NCBI RefSeq assembly: GCF_947497285.1
Contig: NZ_CANMFT010000001.1
Location: forward strand, 124,001 to 188,000
DNA length: 64,000 bases
Reading direction: 5' to 3'
Origin: an uncultured Aliiroseovarius sp.
GTDB lineage: Bacteria > Pseudomonadota > Alphaproteobacteria > Rhodobacterales > Rhodobacteraceae
Under the pieces are notes generated by a model. It was not told where the DNA came from and made no database searches. It saw only the letters and a program-made list of their open reading frames with translations. The position numbers and the translations under genes were made by a program. This document shows positions 17,657 through 26,645 of this stretch, in pieces; within the stretch, counting starts at the first letter, position 1; each line of letters begins with the position of its first letter.

Positions 17657-18679
17657 ATGAACTTCAAGACCTTCGCAGCTTTTGTCGGGCCGTCTGTCTT
17701 CATGATGCTGTTGTTCATCGCGTTTCCGCTGGCAAGCGTGTTGAAGCAGAGCTTCTATGTCACCCAGCCGATCTATGACACGGTCGAGGTCGAGACATGC
17801 TCGCCGGGGTTTCCCGACCAGATCTGCGTGACCGAACAGAAATCGGTGCCGCAACTGGATGAGGACGGCAAGATCGTCGAGATCACGACCTTCGTTGGCT
17901 TGCAAAGCTATCGCAATGTGCTGGAGCTGGAACGGGCATGGAACGCCGTCAAAACCGACGGTCTGATGGCCCTTCAGTCGATTGATTTCTGGAAGGCGCT
18001 ACGGTTCACCCTGACCTTCACTTTGATCACCTTGCCACTGGTGCTGGGCTTTGGGCTTGGCATCGCATTGATGATCAACAATGCCTCGCTCGCCATCAAG
18101 GGGCCGGTGATCTTCATCTCACTTTTGCCGTTCATTATCACACCGGTGATCGGCGCGCTCAGCATCAATTGGCTGTTTCGTGGCGACGGTATTCTGACCG
18201 CCCTTATCGAATGGTATCTACAGCGCGACGTGTCGATGTTTGCGCAGGCCTGGACCATCGAGGTTCTGATCATGCTGTATCGCGTGTGGCACGTGGCCCC
18301 GTTTGCGGCGATCGTGTTCTATGCCGGGCTGCAGACCGTCAACAGCGACGCGTTGGAAAGCGCCGTCATCGACGGGGCAAGCCGCTGGCAACGGATGAAA
18401 TATGTGGTCATCCCGCATCTGACCCCGCTGATCATCTTCATTTCGATGATCCACCTGATGGACGCCTATCGCGTCTTCGAAGAAATCGTCGGTTTCTCAA
18501 GCCAAGGCTATGTCATCAGCTTGCAATGGCTGACCTATGACTTCCTTGTGCCGGATCAGGCGGGCAACCGGTCGATCAGCCGCGCCTCGGCCTCGGCGAT
18601 GCTGACCATGATCGGGATTGCCGCTCTTCTGGTTCCGCTTCTGCGCCGCACCTGGCAAGACCATAAAGGAGATCACTAA
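17657..18679 (+). CDS. ABC transporter permease (first)
   Basis: Inner-membrane permease of 340 residues, MalF/UgpA type. The first span is at about 9-30. An extended periplasmic loop of roughly 75 residues follows, containing two cysteines (about C52 and C59). The EAA-type loop is near 234-255 (ALESAVIDGASRW, then IPHL). It ends one base before the second permease start region. It should form a heterodimer with that protein. Confidence 0.85.
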   Translation: MNFKTFAAFVGPSVFMMLLFIAFPLASVLKQSFYVTQPIYDTVEVETCSPGFPDQICVTEQKSVPQLDEDGKIVEITTFVGLQSYRNVLELERAWNAVKTDGLMALQSIDFWKALRFTLTFTLITLPLVLGFGLGIALMINNASLAIKGPVIFISLLPFIITPVIGALSINWLFRGDGILTALIEWYLQRDVSMFAQAWTIEVLIMLYRVWHVAPFAAIVFYAGLQTVNSDALESAVIDGASRWQRMKYVVIPHLTPLIIFISMIHLMDAYRVFEEIVGFSSQGYVISLQWLTYDFLVPDQAGNRSISRASASAMLTMIGIAALLVPLLRRTWQDHKGDH

Positions 18680-18680
18680 G

Positions 18681-19835
18681 ATGTCGTCTCGTGCCCTGCG
18701 TCAGCCTTTGGGGCTGAAACTCACCTCGGCCTCGTTTCTGGCGCTTTGGTGCATCGTCGCCGCCTTCCCGATCTTCTGGATCACGGTGATGAGCTTCAAA
18801 TCTCCGGTCGATGCCTTTTCGTCCAATGCGCTGAATGTCGTGTTTGGCCCGCATACGCGGGACACAGGCCACGGCATTTCGATCCTCGATATTCTGCTGG
18901 GGATAGCGGTGATCTGGATCACGGCACGGATCATGACCAAGACCCTTCCGGGAATGATCGCGTCTTATGCGCCGGGTGGACAGAAATGGGCCGGATGGGT
19001 GATCGGTGTGCTGGTCGTGGCCATCGGGTTTCTGGTCACGTTCTTCGCGATCCTGCCTGCCATTTTGGATGTGCTGAACCCATGGTTCGGGCCGCTGGGG
19101 CGGGACATCATCGGCCTGACCACCGAGCATTACAAAACGGTTTGGGTTGATCGCGGGTTTTCCAACAACTTCAAGAACTCGATGATCGTGACCACCGGCG
19201 TCGTGACCATATCGCTGACCGTGGGCACGCTTGCGGGTTATGGGCTTGCGCGCTCAGGATCCGGGCTTGCCTTTGCCATCCTGATCATCGCGTTGGTGTT
19301 CCGGGCGTTGCCGCATTCGGTGCTGGTGGCGGGCTATCTGCCGGTATTCATCTCGTCGTCCGAATGGCTGGCCCCGATCCTTGGGGAAAACGCCCCCACG
19401 CTTTATGGCAAACCCTTCGCGGTCATCGCGGTTCTGGTTGCCATCAACCAACCCTTCACGATCTGGATGCTGCGGTCCTTCTTCCAAAGTATCCCCGCCG
19501 AGCTGGACGAAGCCGCGCGGGTGGATGGCTGCAACCATTTCCAGGCCTTCCGCCGTGTCATCATGCCGGTGATGTGGCCGGGGGTGATTACGACCGGGCT
19601 GTTTTCCTTCCTATTGGGGTATAACGACTTTCTTGTCACATCGCTTTTGCTGGATGCACAGAACCAGACCATGGTGCCAGCCATCGCCGGGATGTTCAGC
19701 CGCGAAACCACCACCACCGATCAGGTTGTCGCGGTGGCCGCTGCGGTGTCGATCACGGCGCCTCTGTTCTTCCTTGTCATGGTGTTCCAACGCCAGATTG
19801 TCAGCGGTCTGACCGCAGGAGCCGTCAAAGGATGA
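18681..19835 (+). CDS. ABC transporter permease (second, with inserted membrane segment)
   Basis: MalG-type permease of 384 residues, about 100 longer than usual. The first span and the FPIFWITVMSFKSP segment are normal. Then a block at about 47-135 intervenes, with two extra hydrophobic runs (ILDILLGIAVIWITA and WVIGVLVVAIGFLVTFFAIL), before the canonical TEHYKTVW segment. The EAA loop is near 277 (ELDEAARVDGCNHF). ATG 18681 is preceded by AAAGGAGATC. The first permease ends at 18679. The insertion is the odd feature. Confidence 0.83.
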   Translation: MSSRALRQPLGLKLTSASFLALWCIVAAFPIFWITVMSFKSPVDAFSSNALNVVFGPHTRDTGHGISILDILLGIAVIWITARIMTKTLPGMIASYAPGGQKWAGWVIGVLVVAIGFLVTFFAILPAILDVLNPWFGPLGRDIIGLTTEHYKTVWVDRGFSNNFKNSMIVTTGVVTISLTVGTLAGYGLARSGSGLAFAILIIALVFRALPHSVLVAGYLPVFISSSEWLAPILGENAPTLYGKPFAVIAVLVAINQPFTIWMLRSFFQSIPAELDEAARVDGCNHFQAFRRVIMPVMWPGVITTGLFSFLLGYNDFLVTSLLLDAQNQTMVPAIAGMFSRETTTTDQVVAVAAAVSITAPLFFLVMVFQRQIVSGLTAGAVKG

Positions 19836-20377
19836 AAGGTTCCCGCCCAGATCAAGCGGTTCTGACCCGCGACACAGATATGTCGAAAACCGACGATACC
19901 CGCCGGGTGATCGAGGCCATGGTTGACGGCCTGAACGACCATCGCATCAGTGATATTGGTGAGTTCTTCGCCGATGGGTTTCGCTGGATGGGCAATCAGG
20001 GCTGCGGCACGAAAACCGGTCTGAAGGAGTTTCAGGACAACTGGCAGCGCCCGTTTCAAGCGGCGTTTTCGGACAAGACCTGCATCGACGAGGCGCGTCT
20101 TTACATGGGGGAATGGGCTGCTGCCTTTGGCCGACAGGAAGCCACCCATTCCGGCGAATTCCTTGGCATTGCGCCCACGGGAAAACGTGTCGAGATCCGC
20201 TATATGGATTTCTGGAAAGTCGTCGACGGCAAGATCACCGACAATTGGGTGAATGTCGATTTCGCCCATGTGGCCGCGCAACTGGGTGTGGACCTGTTTG
20301 GCGGCGAAGGCTGGGAAGCATTTGACCGGGGCGAGCGTCAGTCCCCCCCGGCCCGAACAAGCGAGGATGTGACATGA
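19832..20377 (+). CDS. Single-domain NTF2/SnoaL-like protein
   Basis: A 181-residue NTF2-fold protein. Core segments are [32 protein letters not shown] and the closing [13 protein letters not shown] motif, which recurs in the other family members of this cluster. The start ATG overlaps the permease stop; a second ATG 16 codons later has no ribosome site. It may be an isomerase, hydratase, epoxide hydrolase or non-catalytic binding protein; no activity is established. Confidence 0.7.
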   Translation: MKGSRPDQAVLTRDTDMSKTDDTRRVIEAMVDGLNDHRISDIGEFFADGFRWMGNQGCGTKTGLKEFQDNWQRPFQAAFSDKTCIDEARLYMGEWAAAFGRQEATHSGEFLGIAPTGKRVEIRYMDFWKVVDGKITDNWVNVDFAHVAAQLGVDLFGGEGWEAFDRGERQSPPARTSEDVT

Positions 20378-21705
20378 CAATCGAATACCTGAAACGCGGC
20401 AAACCAGATTCCGATCGCGCCGAGGATGATGCCAAGACCGCCGCCGTCGTGACCGCGACCCTGAAAGACATCGAGACCCGCGGTGACGCTGCCGTGCGCG
20501 AGCTGGCTGTGAAGTTCGACGGCTATGACCGCGACAGCTATCGCCTGACGCAAGACGAGATCGACGCGCTGATCGCCAAGGTCAGCCCGCGCGATCTGGA
20601 AGACATCAAGTTTGCGCAGGAACAGGTGGTCAACTTCGCCCAGGCGCAGCGCGACAGTATGCTGGACATTGAGGTTGAAACCCTGCCGGGCGTCATCCTT
20701 GGTCACAAGAACATCCCGGTGCAATCAGTTGGCTGCTACGTGCCCGGCGGGAAGTTCCCGATGGTCGCCAGCGCGCATATGTCCGTCGCCACCGCGAAGG
20801 TTGCGGGCGTGCCGCGCATCATCGCCTGCACCCCGCCCTTCAACGGCGAACCCAACCCGGCCGTCATCGCCGCGATGCATCTGGGCGGCGCACACGAGAT
20901 TTACGTGCTGGGTGGCATTCAGGCCGTGGGCGCGATGGCGCTCGGCACGGAAACCATCGACCCCGTGCATCTGCTGGTCGGCCCCGGCAATGCCTTCGTG
21001 GCCGAGGCCAAGCGACAGCTTTTTGGGCGCGTGGGCATCGACCTGTTCGCAGGTCCGACCGAGACCATGGTGATCGCCGATGACACCGCCGCCGATGCCG
21101 AACTGTGCGCCACCGACCTGCTGGGGCAAGCCGAACACGGTTATAATTCGCCTGCCGTTCTGGTGACAAACTCGCGCAAGTTGGCCGAGGATACACTGGT
21201 CGAAATCGACCGCATTCTGCAAATCCTGCCCACCGCCGGCACCGCCCGCGTGAGCTGGGAGGATTACGGCGAGGTCATCTTGTGCGACAGCTATGACGAG
21301 ATGCTGGCCGTGGCTGATGACATTGCCTCCGAGCATGTGCAGGTGATGACCGACCGCGATGACTGGTTCCTTGAGAACATGACCTGCTATGGCGCGTTGT
21401 TCCTTGGGCCGCGCACCAACGTGGCCAATGGCGACAAGGTGATCGGCACCAACCACACGCTGCCGACCAAGAAGGCAGGGCGTTATACCGGCGGACTTTG
21501 GGTTGGTAAGTATTTGAAAACGCATAGCTACCAGAAGATCACCACGGACGAGGCCGCCGCCCGGATCGGTGAATACGGATCGCGCCTGTGCATGCTGGAA
21601 GGTTTTGTCGGCCACGCCGAGCAATGCAACATCCGCGTGCGCCGCTATGGCGGTGTGAACGTTCCCTATGGCGAAGGCGCGCCATACCGCGAGGCGGCTG
21701 AGTAG
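20374..21705 (+). CDS. HisD-like dehydrogenase (HpsN-type)
   Basis: A 443-residue member of the histidinol-dehydrogenase family with the zinc and catalytic residues of HisD in place: Q252, H255, E320, H321, D354, H414. No histidine genes are present, and the closest experimentally known catabolic relative is the sulfopropanediol dehydrogenase HpsN, which oxidises an alcohol to a carboxylate in two steps with NAD. The expected reaction is therefore alcohol-to-acid oxidation of the imported compound or an intermediate. Both ends are tightly joined to NTF2-like genes. Confidence 0.8.
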   Translation: MTIEYLKRGKPDSDRAEDDAKTAAVVTATLKDIETRGDAAVRELAVKFDGYDRDSYRLTQDEIDALIAKVSPRDLEDIKFAQEQVVNFAQAQRDSMLDIEVETLPGVILGHKNIPVQSVGCYVPGGKFPMVASAHMSVATAKVAGVPRIIACTPPFNGEPNPAVIAAMHLGGAHEIYVLGGIQAVGAMALGTETIDPVHLLVGPGNAFVAEAKRQLFGRVGIDLFAGPTETMVIADDTAADAELCATDLLGQAEHGYNSPAVLVTNSRKLAEDTLVEIDRILQILPTAGTARVSWEDYGEVILCDSYDEMLAVADDIASEHVQVMTDRDDWFLENMTCYGALFLGPRTNVANGDKVIGTNHTLPTKKAGRYTGGLWVGKYLKTHSYQKITTDEAAARIGEYGSRLCMLEGFVGHAEQCNIRVRRYGGVNVPYGEGAPYREAAE

Positions 21706-21711
21706 ATAGTG

Positions 21712-22761
21712 ATGGACGTTCAGAACAAGAACAAAGCGTTGATCGCCCCTGTGCGAGCGGCGATGTATGATTTTGACGAGGCGTCGGTGCGCAGGGCGCT
21801 CGCAAAGGTGACGGCACCGGATGCGGTGTTTCACCTGTGTTTCCCCATTGGCGACAGCATCGGGGCCGACGCGTTTTACAACACAGCCTATCGCGATCTG
21901 CTGGACGCTTGGCCGGATCTGGAGCGGCGCGACTATATCGTCATGGCCGGACCGGACGAAGACGGCGCGGAATGGGTCGGCTGTGGTGGTTATTACACCG
22001 GCACGTTCGAAGCGCCGTGGCTGGACATCCCCCCGACCGGCCATCAGGTCCATATGCGGTTTCACGAGTTCTTCCGCATCGAGGATGGCAAGATCGTCGA
22101 GTTTCAGGGTCTGTGGGACATTCCCGAGGTCATGTTGCAGGCCAATGCCTGGCCGCTGGCCCCGTCCCTTGGGCGCGAATGGCATGTGCCGGGTCCGTCA
22201 ACCTGTGACGGGATCGTGCCCGGCCCCTATGACATGGACAAGGGCACCGCCTCGCGTCAGCACATCATCGACATGCTGGAGCATATGAAACGCCACCCCA
22301 GTCAGGGTGGCCCCGAAGTGATGGAGATGGACAAGTTCTGGCACGAGAAGATGAGTTGGTACGGCCCATCGGGCATCGGCACCGGGCGCGGCATCCGCGG
22401 CTTTCGCAACTGGCACCAGATCCCGTTTCTGTCAGGCATGCCGGATCGCGGGCAATACGTGGATGAAATCGACTATCACTTCTTTGGCGATGGCGATTAT
22501 GCGGCCGTCACTGGCTGGCCCGACATGATCCAGACCGTCACCAATGGCGGTTGGTTGGGGATTGCGCCGTCGGGCAAGAAGATCACCATGCGCAGCCTTG
22601 ATTTCTGGCGCATTGAAAACGGCAAGATCCGGGAAAACTGGGTGTTGGTCGATCTGCTGGATGCCTATGATCAGTTGGGTGTGGACGTGTTCGCGCGTCT
22701 GCGAGAGTTCAACAAGGTGCGCCATATGGGGCGCCTGAATATACCAGATGGGATGAGTTGA
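21712..22761 (+). CDS. Two-domain NTF2/SnoaL-like protein
   Basis: A 349-residue duplicated NTF2-fold protein. The N-terminal half has DAVFHLCFPIGDSIGAD and FRIEDGKIVEFQGLWDIP; the C-terminal half has MSWYGPSGIGTGRGIRGF and FWRIENGKIRENWVLVDLLD. The second half closely resembles that of the protein at 14111. A GTG one codon before ATG 21712 is also possible. It sits directly between the HisD-like and SDR genes. Function is unknown. Confidence 0.72.
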   Translation: MDVQNKNKALIAPVRAAMYDFDEASVRRALAKVTAPDAVFHLCFPIGDSIGADAFYNTAYRDLLDAWPDLERRDYIVMAGPDEDGAEWVGCGGYYTGTFEAPWLDIPPTGHQVHMRFHEFFRIEDGKIVEFQGLWDIPEVMLQANAWPLAPSLGREWHVPGPSTCDGIVPGPYDMDKGTASRQHIIDMLEHMKRHPSQGGPEVMEMDKFWHEKMSWYGPSGIGTGRGIRGFRNWHQIPFLSGMPDRGQYVDEIDYHFFGDGDYAAVTGWPDMIQTVTNGGWLGIAPSGKKITMRSLDFWRIENGKIRENWVLVDLLDAYDQLGVDVFARLREFNKVRHMGRLNIPDGMS

Positions 22762-23528
22762 TGAGCGGATTGCCCAAAACCCCGTCGTTTCGGCTTGATG
22801 GTCGTCGCGCGCTTGTGGCCGGGGCCAGTTCCGGCATCGGTCTGGCCTGTGCGGCAGCTTTGGGCGAGGCGGGGGCTGAAGTGACTTTGGCCGCAAGGCG
22901 CGCAGATGCGTTGGAGTCCTTGGTCAGTGACATGACAGCCGCGGGCATGTCCGCCCGTGCGCTGCCGCTGGACGTGGCCGACATTGCTGGCACACAGGCG
23001 GCAATTGCGGAACACGGGCCGTTTGATGTGCTTGTGAACTCCGCCGGTCTGGCGCGCCACAGCCCAGCGACCGAGACGACGGAAGCGGATTTCGACGCGG
23101 TGTCCGACCTGAACGTCAAGGGGGCCTATTTCCTGACCCAGGCCGTTGCCAAGGGTCTGGTGGCGGCGGGCAAGCCCGGCAGTTTGATCAACATTTCGTC
23201 GCAAATGGCGCATGTGGGCGGGCTGGATCGTGCCGTATACTGTGCCACCAAACACGCGGTCGAAGGCTTCACCAAGTCGATGGCGATCGAATGGGGCAAG
23301 GCGGGCATCCGCGTCAACACGATCTGTCCGACCTTCATCCTGACCGACCTGACGCGGTCCACCTTCGAGCAGCCCGACAAGCGCGCCTGGATCGAAGACA
23401 AGATCAAGCTGGGCCGCGTGGGCGAGGTCGAGGATATCATGGGCGCGGTGCAATTCCTGGCCTCGGACGCGTCCAGCCTTGTCACCGGCACCGCCCTGAT
23501 GATCGACGGGGGATGGACTGCGGAATGA
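22761..23528 (+). CDS. SDR-family oxidoreductase
   Basis: NAD(P)-dependent short-chain dehydrogenase of 255 residues. Cofactor motif GASSGIG is at 21-27, NSAG at 93-96, and the catalytic residues are S147, Y160 and K164. The C-terminus LMIDGGWTAE is typical. ATG 22761 overlaps the preceding stop (TGATG), and its own stop overlaps the LacI gene. It likely oxidises a secondary alcohol in the pathway, or reduces the reverse. Confidence 0.85.
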   Translation: MSGLPKTPSFRLDGRRALVAGASSGIGLACAAALGEAGAEVTLAARRADALESLVSDMTAAGMSARALPLDVADIAGTQAAIAEHGPFDVLVNSAGLARHSPATETTEADFDAVSDLNVKGAYFLTQAVAKGLVAAGKPGSLINISSQMAHVGGLDRAVYCATKHAVEGFTKSMAIEWGKAGIRVNTICPTFILTDLTRSTFEQPDKRAWIEDKIKLGRVGEVEDIMGAVQFLASDASSLVTGTALMIDGGWTAE

Positions 23529-24541
23529 GCAAAGTGACCTCAGCCCAAGTTGCACAGCGCGCGGGCGTCAGCCAATCGGCGGTCAGTCGGGTGTTCACGC
23601 CGGGGGGCTCTGCGTCCAAGCGCACGGTCGAAAAGGTCAGGAAAGCGGCGGATGAACTGGGCTATCGCCCCAATTCGCTGGCGCGGGCAATGGTGTCGGG
23701 GAAAAGCCGGATGATCGGCTTGGTCGTGGCCTATCTGGAAAATCACTTCTATCCCGAAGCCTTGGAAAAACTGTCCAATGCCTTGCAGGAACAGGGCTAT
23801 CACATCTTGATTTTCATGGCCTCCAGCACCTCAGCTGACATTGAAGGGGTCGTCGATGAAATTCTGGATTATCAAGTGGATGGGATCATCACAGCCTCGG
23901 TCGGCATGTCGTCCGAGCTGACCGACCGCTGCCGCAAGGCCGGTGTGCCGATTGTCATGTTCAACCGCTCGCAGGACGGGCCCGACCTGTCCTCGGTCGC
24001 ATCGAACAACGTCGCGGGTGGGCGCAAGGTTGCCGAGTTCCTAATCGGGGGTGGCCACAAGCGGATCGGCTATATCGCGGGGTGGGAAGGGGCGTCGACC
24101 CAGCGCGACCGCGAGGCTGGGTTCCGGGCCGGACTGGCTGCGGCAGGTGTTTCGCTTCACAGCCGCGCCGTGGGGGATTTCCGTTCTGACCGCGCCGCCG
24201 AGGCCGCACGGCAGATGTTTTCCGGCGATGATCGGCCTGACGCGGTGTTTGTCTGCAATGATCACATGGCATTTGCCGTGATGGATGTATTGCGGACAGA
24301 TCTTGGCCTGTCGGTGCCCGGCGACGTGTCGGTCGTCGGCTACGACGATGTGCCGATTGCCGGCTGGCCCGCTTATGACCTGACCACCGTGCGCCAACCC
24401 GCCAACCGTATGGTGGCCGAAACCGTCGACCTGCTTCTGGCGGAAATCGACGGCACCGGGCAAGGCCCGCAGAAGATTGAAATTGACGGCCCGCTAGTCG
24501 TGCGCGGCTCGGCCCGCAAACCGGAAGGATGGAGCGAATGA
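23525..24541 (+). CDS. LacI-family transcriptional regulator
   Basis: Repressor of 338 residues. The N-terminal helix-turn-helix reads VTSAQVAQRAGVSQSAVSRVF, followed by the hinge region around GYRPNSLARAMVSG. The rest is a ribose-binding-protein-like effector domain (HKRIGYIAGW, then VPGDVSVVGYDDV). A longer open frame upstream belongs to the SDR gene. It is embedded within the operon (4-base overlaps on both sides), and the paired operators at 15142 and 15197 are its most plausible targets. The inducer is presumably the substrate or a pathway intermediate. Confidence 0.87.
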   Translation: MSKVTSAQVAQRAGVSQSAVSRVFTPGGSASKRTVEKVRKAADELGYRPNSLARAMVSGKSRMIGLVVAYLENHFYPEALEKLSNALQEQGYHILIFMASSTSADIEGVVDEILDYQVDGIITASVGMSSELTDRCRKAGVPIVMFNRSQDGPDLSSVASNNVAGGRKVAEFLIGGGHKRIGYIAGWEGASTQRDREAGFRAGLAAAGVSLHSRAVGDFRSDRAAEAARQMFSGDDRPDAVFVCNDHMAFAVMDVLRTDLGLSVPGDVSVVGYDDVPIAGWPAYDLTTVRQPANRMVAETVDLLLAEIDGTGQGPQKIEIDGPLVVRGSARKPEGWSE

Positions 24542-25512
24542 AGGGTTTTGACAGCAAGTTCAAGGATTTCCCTGACTATATCATCGGCATCACCAAAGAG
24601 ATCTGGGAAGACCGCGGCATTGCCACGCTGCATGATTACTATGCCCCCGATATCGTAGTGCGCTCGCCCGCTTCTGTGGTTGTCGGCAACACCGATGTGA
24701 TCGGCGCCACCATGGCCACACTGGCCGAGTTTCCCGACCGCACGTTGTTGGGCGAAGACGTGATCTGGTCAGGCACGCCCGAGGAAGGGATGTTGTCCTC
24801 GCACCGGCTGTTTTCGACCGCGACCCATCTGGGCGACGGGGTTTATGGCAAGGCGACGGGCAACAAGCTGGCCTATCGCATCATCGCGGACTGCCACGCG
24901 ATCAACAACCAGATCAACGATGAATGGCTGATCCGCGACCAGGGCGCCATTGTGCGCCAGATGGGATGGGAGCCAAAGGACTATGCCCGCGACCTGATCG
25001 CCCGTGAAGGCGGGCCCGAGAATTGCGTGCAGCCGTTCACCCCGGCCAATGACAAACCCGGCCCTTACAAGGGCACCGGAAATGACAATGAATGGGGCCA
25101 GAAATACGCCGACATCCTGACCCGGATGATGAATGCCGACATGACGACGATCGAATCCGAGTATGACCGCGCGGTGCAGTCTGAATATCCCGGTGGGGCG
25201 ACGGGCCACAGTTGGGGGCCGGTGGATCGGTTCTGGATGGGGCTGCGCGCATCCTTTCCGAATGCCAAGTTCACCATTCACCACCAGATCGGTCGCGATG
25301 ATCCTTTGATGCCACCGCGTGCAGCACTACGCTGGACGCTGCAGGGCAAGCATGACGGTTGGGGCGTCTTTGGCGTGCCCACCGGGGCCGAGGTCTATGT
25401 GCTGGGCGCAAGCCATGCCGAGTTCGGGCCGTGGGGGCTGCGGAGGGAGTTCACTCTGTTCGACGAAACCTCGATCTGGAAGCAAATTCTGCTTCAGACG
25501 GGCGCGGTCTGA
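24538..25512 (+). CDS. Two-domain NTF2/SnoaL-like protein (divergent)
   Basis: A 324-residue protein built of two NTF2-like halves, more divergent than the others. The N-terminal half has WEDRGIATLHDYYAPDIVVRSP and GNKLAYRIIADCHAINNQI; the C-terminal half has QIGRDDPLMPPRAALRWTLQGKH and GVFGVPTGAEVYVLG. Start ATG 24538 overlaps the LacI stop; an ATG three codons earlier is also in frame. Function is unassigned. Confidence 0.7.
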   Translation: MKGFDSKFKDFPDYIIGITKEIWEDRGIATLHDYYAPDIVVRSPASVVVGNTDVIGATMATLAEFPDRTLLGEDVIWSGTPEEGMLSSHRLFSTATHLGDGVYGKATGNKLAYRIIADCHAINNQINDEWLIRDQGAIVRQMGWEPKDYARDLIAREGGPENCVQPFTPANDKPGPYKGTGNDNEWGQKYADILTRMMNADMTTIESEYDRAVQSEYPGGATGHSWGPVDRFWMGLRASFPNAKFTIHHQIGRDDPLMPPRAALRWTLQGKHDGWGVFGVPTGAEVYVLGASHAEFGPWGLRREFTLFDETSIWKQILLQTGAV

Positions 25513-25628
25513 TGTCCACCAGCGCCCGATATCTGGATGCCAGTCAGGCGACGCGAAGGTTCCATGCCTTCTGCGCGTCGCGACGGGCGCGGCGGCTGAA
25601 CAATCGCCCGCCCGGCGTTTGGGTTTGA
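25512..25628 (+). CDS. Possible 38-residue ORF
   Basis: A short frame begins with ATG overlapping the last base of the previous stop (TGATG) and ends before an inverted repeat. The product is Arg-rich (RRFHAFCASRRARRLNNR) with no signal peptide. Its tight coupling is in its favour; the low complexity and lack of any known relative are against. It may be read-through sequence of no function. Confidence 0.25.
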   Translation: MSTSARYLDASQATRRFHAFCASRRARRLNNRPPGVWV

Positions 25629-25645
25629 ACCACTCAGACCCAAAC
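25617..25645. repeat. Inverted repeat before the cupin gene
   Basis: GTTTGGGT at 25617-25624 pairs with ACCCAAAC at 25638-25645 around a 13-base loop, just before the AGGAGA ribosome site of the cupin gene. It may be an mRNA processing or regulator site. Confidence 0.35.
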
Positions 25646-25662
25646 CAATAGGAGACAGACCA

Positions 25663-26625
25663 ATGAGCACCATCCAAGACCGCATCGTCCGCTATGGCGA
25701 GCTGCAACCCTGCAAAACGGCCTTCATCGACGCCCACACGCCGGGATCGGACCAGAAGGAAAACTTCACCATCATCGGCGGGGGCGTCAGCGAAAGCCCC
25801 GACCAGCACGTGCACATCACCGACCAGATCGGCTTCAACATCGGCGCGGCGGGGCAACCGCCGAAATGCCGCAACTCGCTGCATTCGCACACCACCGCCG
25901 AGGTGTTTTTTGTCCTCAAGGGACGTTGGAGGTTCTTCTGGGGCCGCTATGGCACGGCCGGCGAATTCGTCGCCGAAGAAGGCGATATTTTCAACATCCC
26001 CACGGGCATTTTCCGTGGGTTTGAAAACATCGGCACCGACTACGGCATGATCATGGCCGTGTTGGGCGGCGACGACGCGGGTGGCGGCGTGACATGGGCC
26101 CCACAGGTGATCGAGGACGCCAAGGACCACGGTCTTGTGCTGGGGGACAATGGCGCGCTTTACGACAGCAAAAAGGGCCAAAGCCTGCCCGATGGTGTGA
26201 ACCCCATGCCGCTGTTGACCGAAGAGCAGCTGAAAGCCTTTCCCGAAGTGCCGGTCGAAAACGTCGTGCGCGACTATGTCGCCCGGTATTGGGACTTGAT
26301 GGCGCTGGCGGGCAAGAAACCCGCGAAAGTCATCGGCGAGGATGGTTTGCTGCGCGACAAACCGGGGTTCGAGGTTGATTTCCTGACCCGCGGCTCGACC
26401 CCGGACGAGATGCACAGCCATGACAAGCCAACCGTTCTGATGCCGATGCGCGGCCATTGGAAGCTGCGGTTTAAGGGCGGCGAAACCGTGTTGAACCCAG
26501 GCGATACCTGCCTGATCAATCCGGGCGAATCCCACGCGCTTGCGCCCTCCATGACGGGCGAAGCAAGCCTTTACCGTGTGCGAAGAACCGATGATCCCGC
26601 TGGCCTGACCTGGTCCGGCACATAA
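25663..26625 (+). CDS. Double-cupin domain protein
   Basis: A 320-residue bicupin. The first barrel carries SLHSHTTAEVFFVLKGRW and a later GDIFNIPTGIFRGFEN; the second carries MHSHDKPTVLMPMRGHW and NPGDTCLINPGESHAL. The metal-ligand H-x-H pattern appears in each, with an acidic residue only in the first. Gentisate-dioxygenase-type and isomerase-type bicupins share this shape. The 34-base gap with a ribosome site AGGAGA suggests separate translation from the gene before. Reaction unknown. Confidence 0.75.
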   Translation: MSTIQDRIVRYGELQPCKTAFIDAHTPGSDQKENFTIIGGGVSESPDQHVHITDQIGFNIGAAGQPPKCRNSLHSHTTAEVFFVLKGRWRFFWGRYGTAGEFVAEEGDIFNIPTGIFRGFENIGTDYGMIMAVLGGDDAGGGVTWAPQVIEDAKDHGLVLGDNGALYDSKKGQSLPDGVNPMPLLTEEQLKAFPEVPVENVVRDYVARYWDLMALAGKKPAKVIGEDGLLRDKPGFEVDFLTRGSTPDEMHSHDKPTVLMPMRGHWKLRFKGGETVLNPGDTCLINPGESHALAPSMTGEASLYRVRRTDDPAGLTWSGT

Positions 26626-26645
26626 CCAACTGCAAGGAGCCTATT

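Noticed and set aside
20374-21705. Histidine biosynthesis gene hisD
   Set aside because: The family fits, but the gene lies in a catabolic importer operon with no other his genes, so a catabolic dehydrogenase is preferred.
20725-22185. A 486-codon open frame on the minus strand
   Set aside because: It is antisense to the HisD-like and NTF2-like genes, has His/Arg/Gly-rich content typical of a shadow frame, and no family motif.
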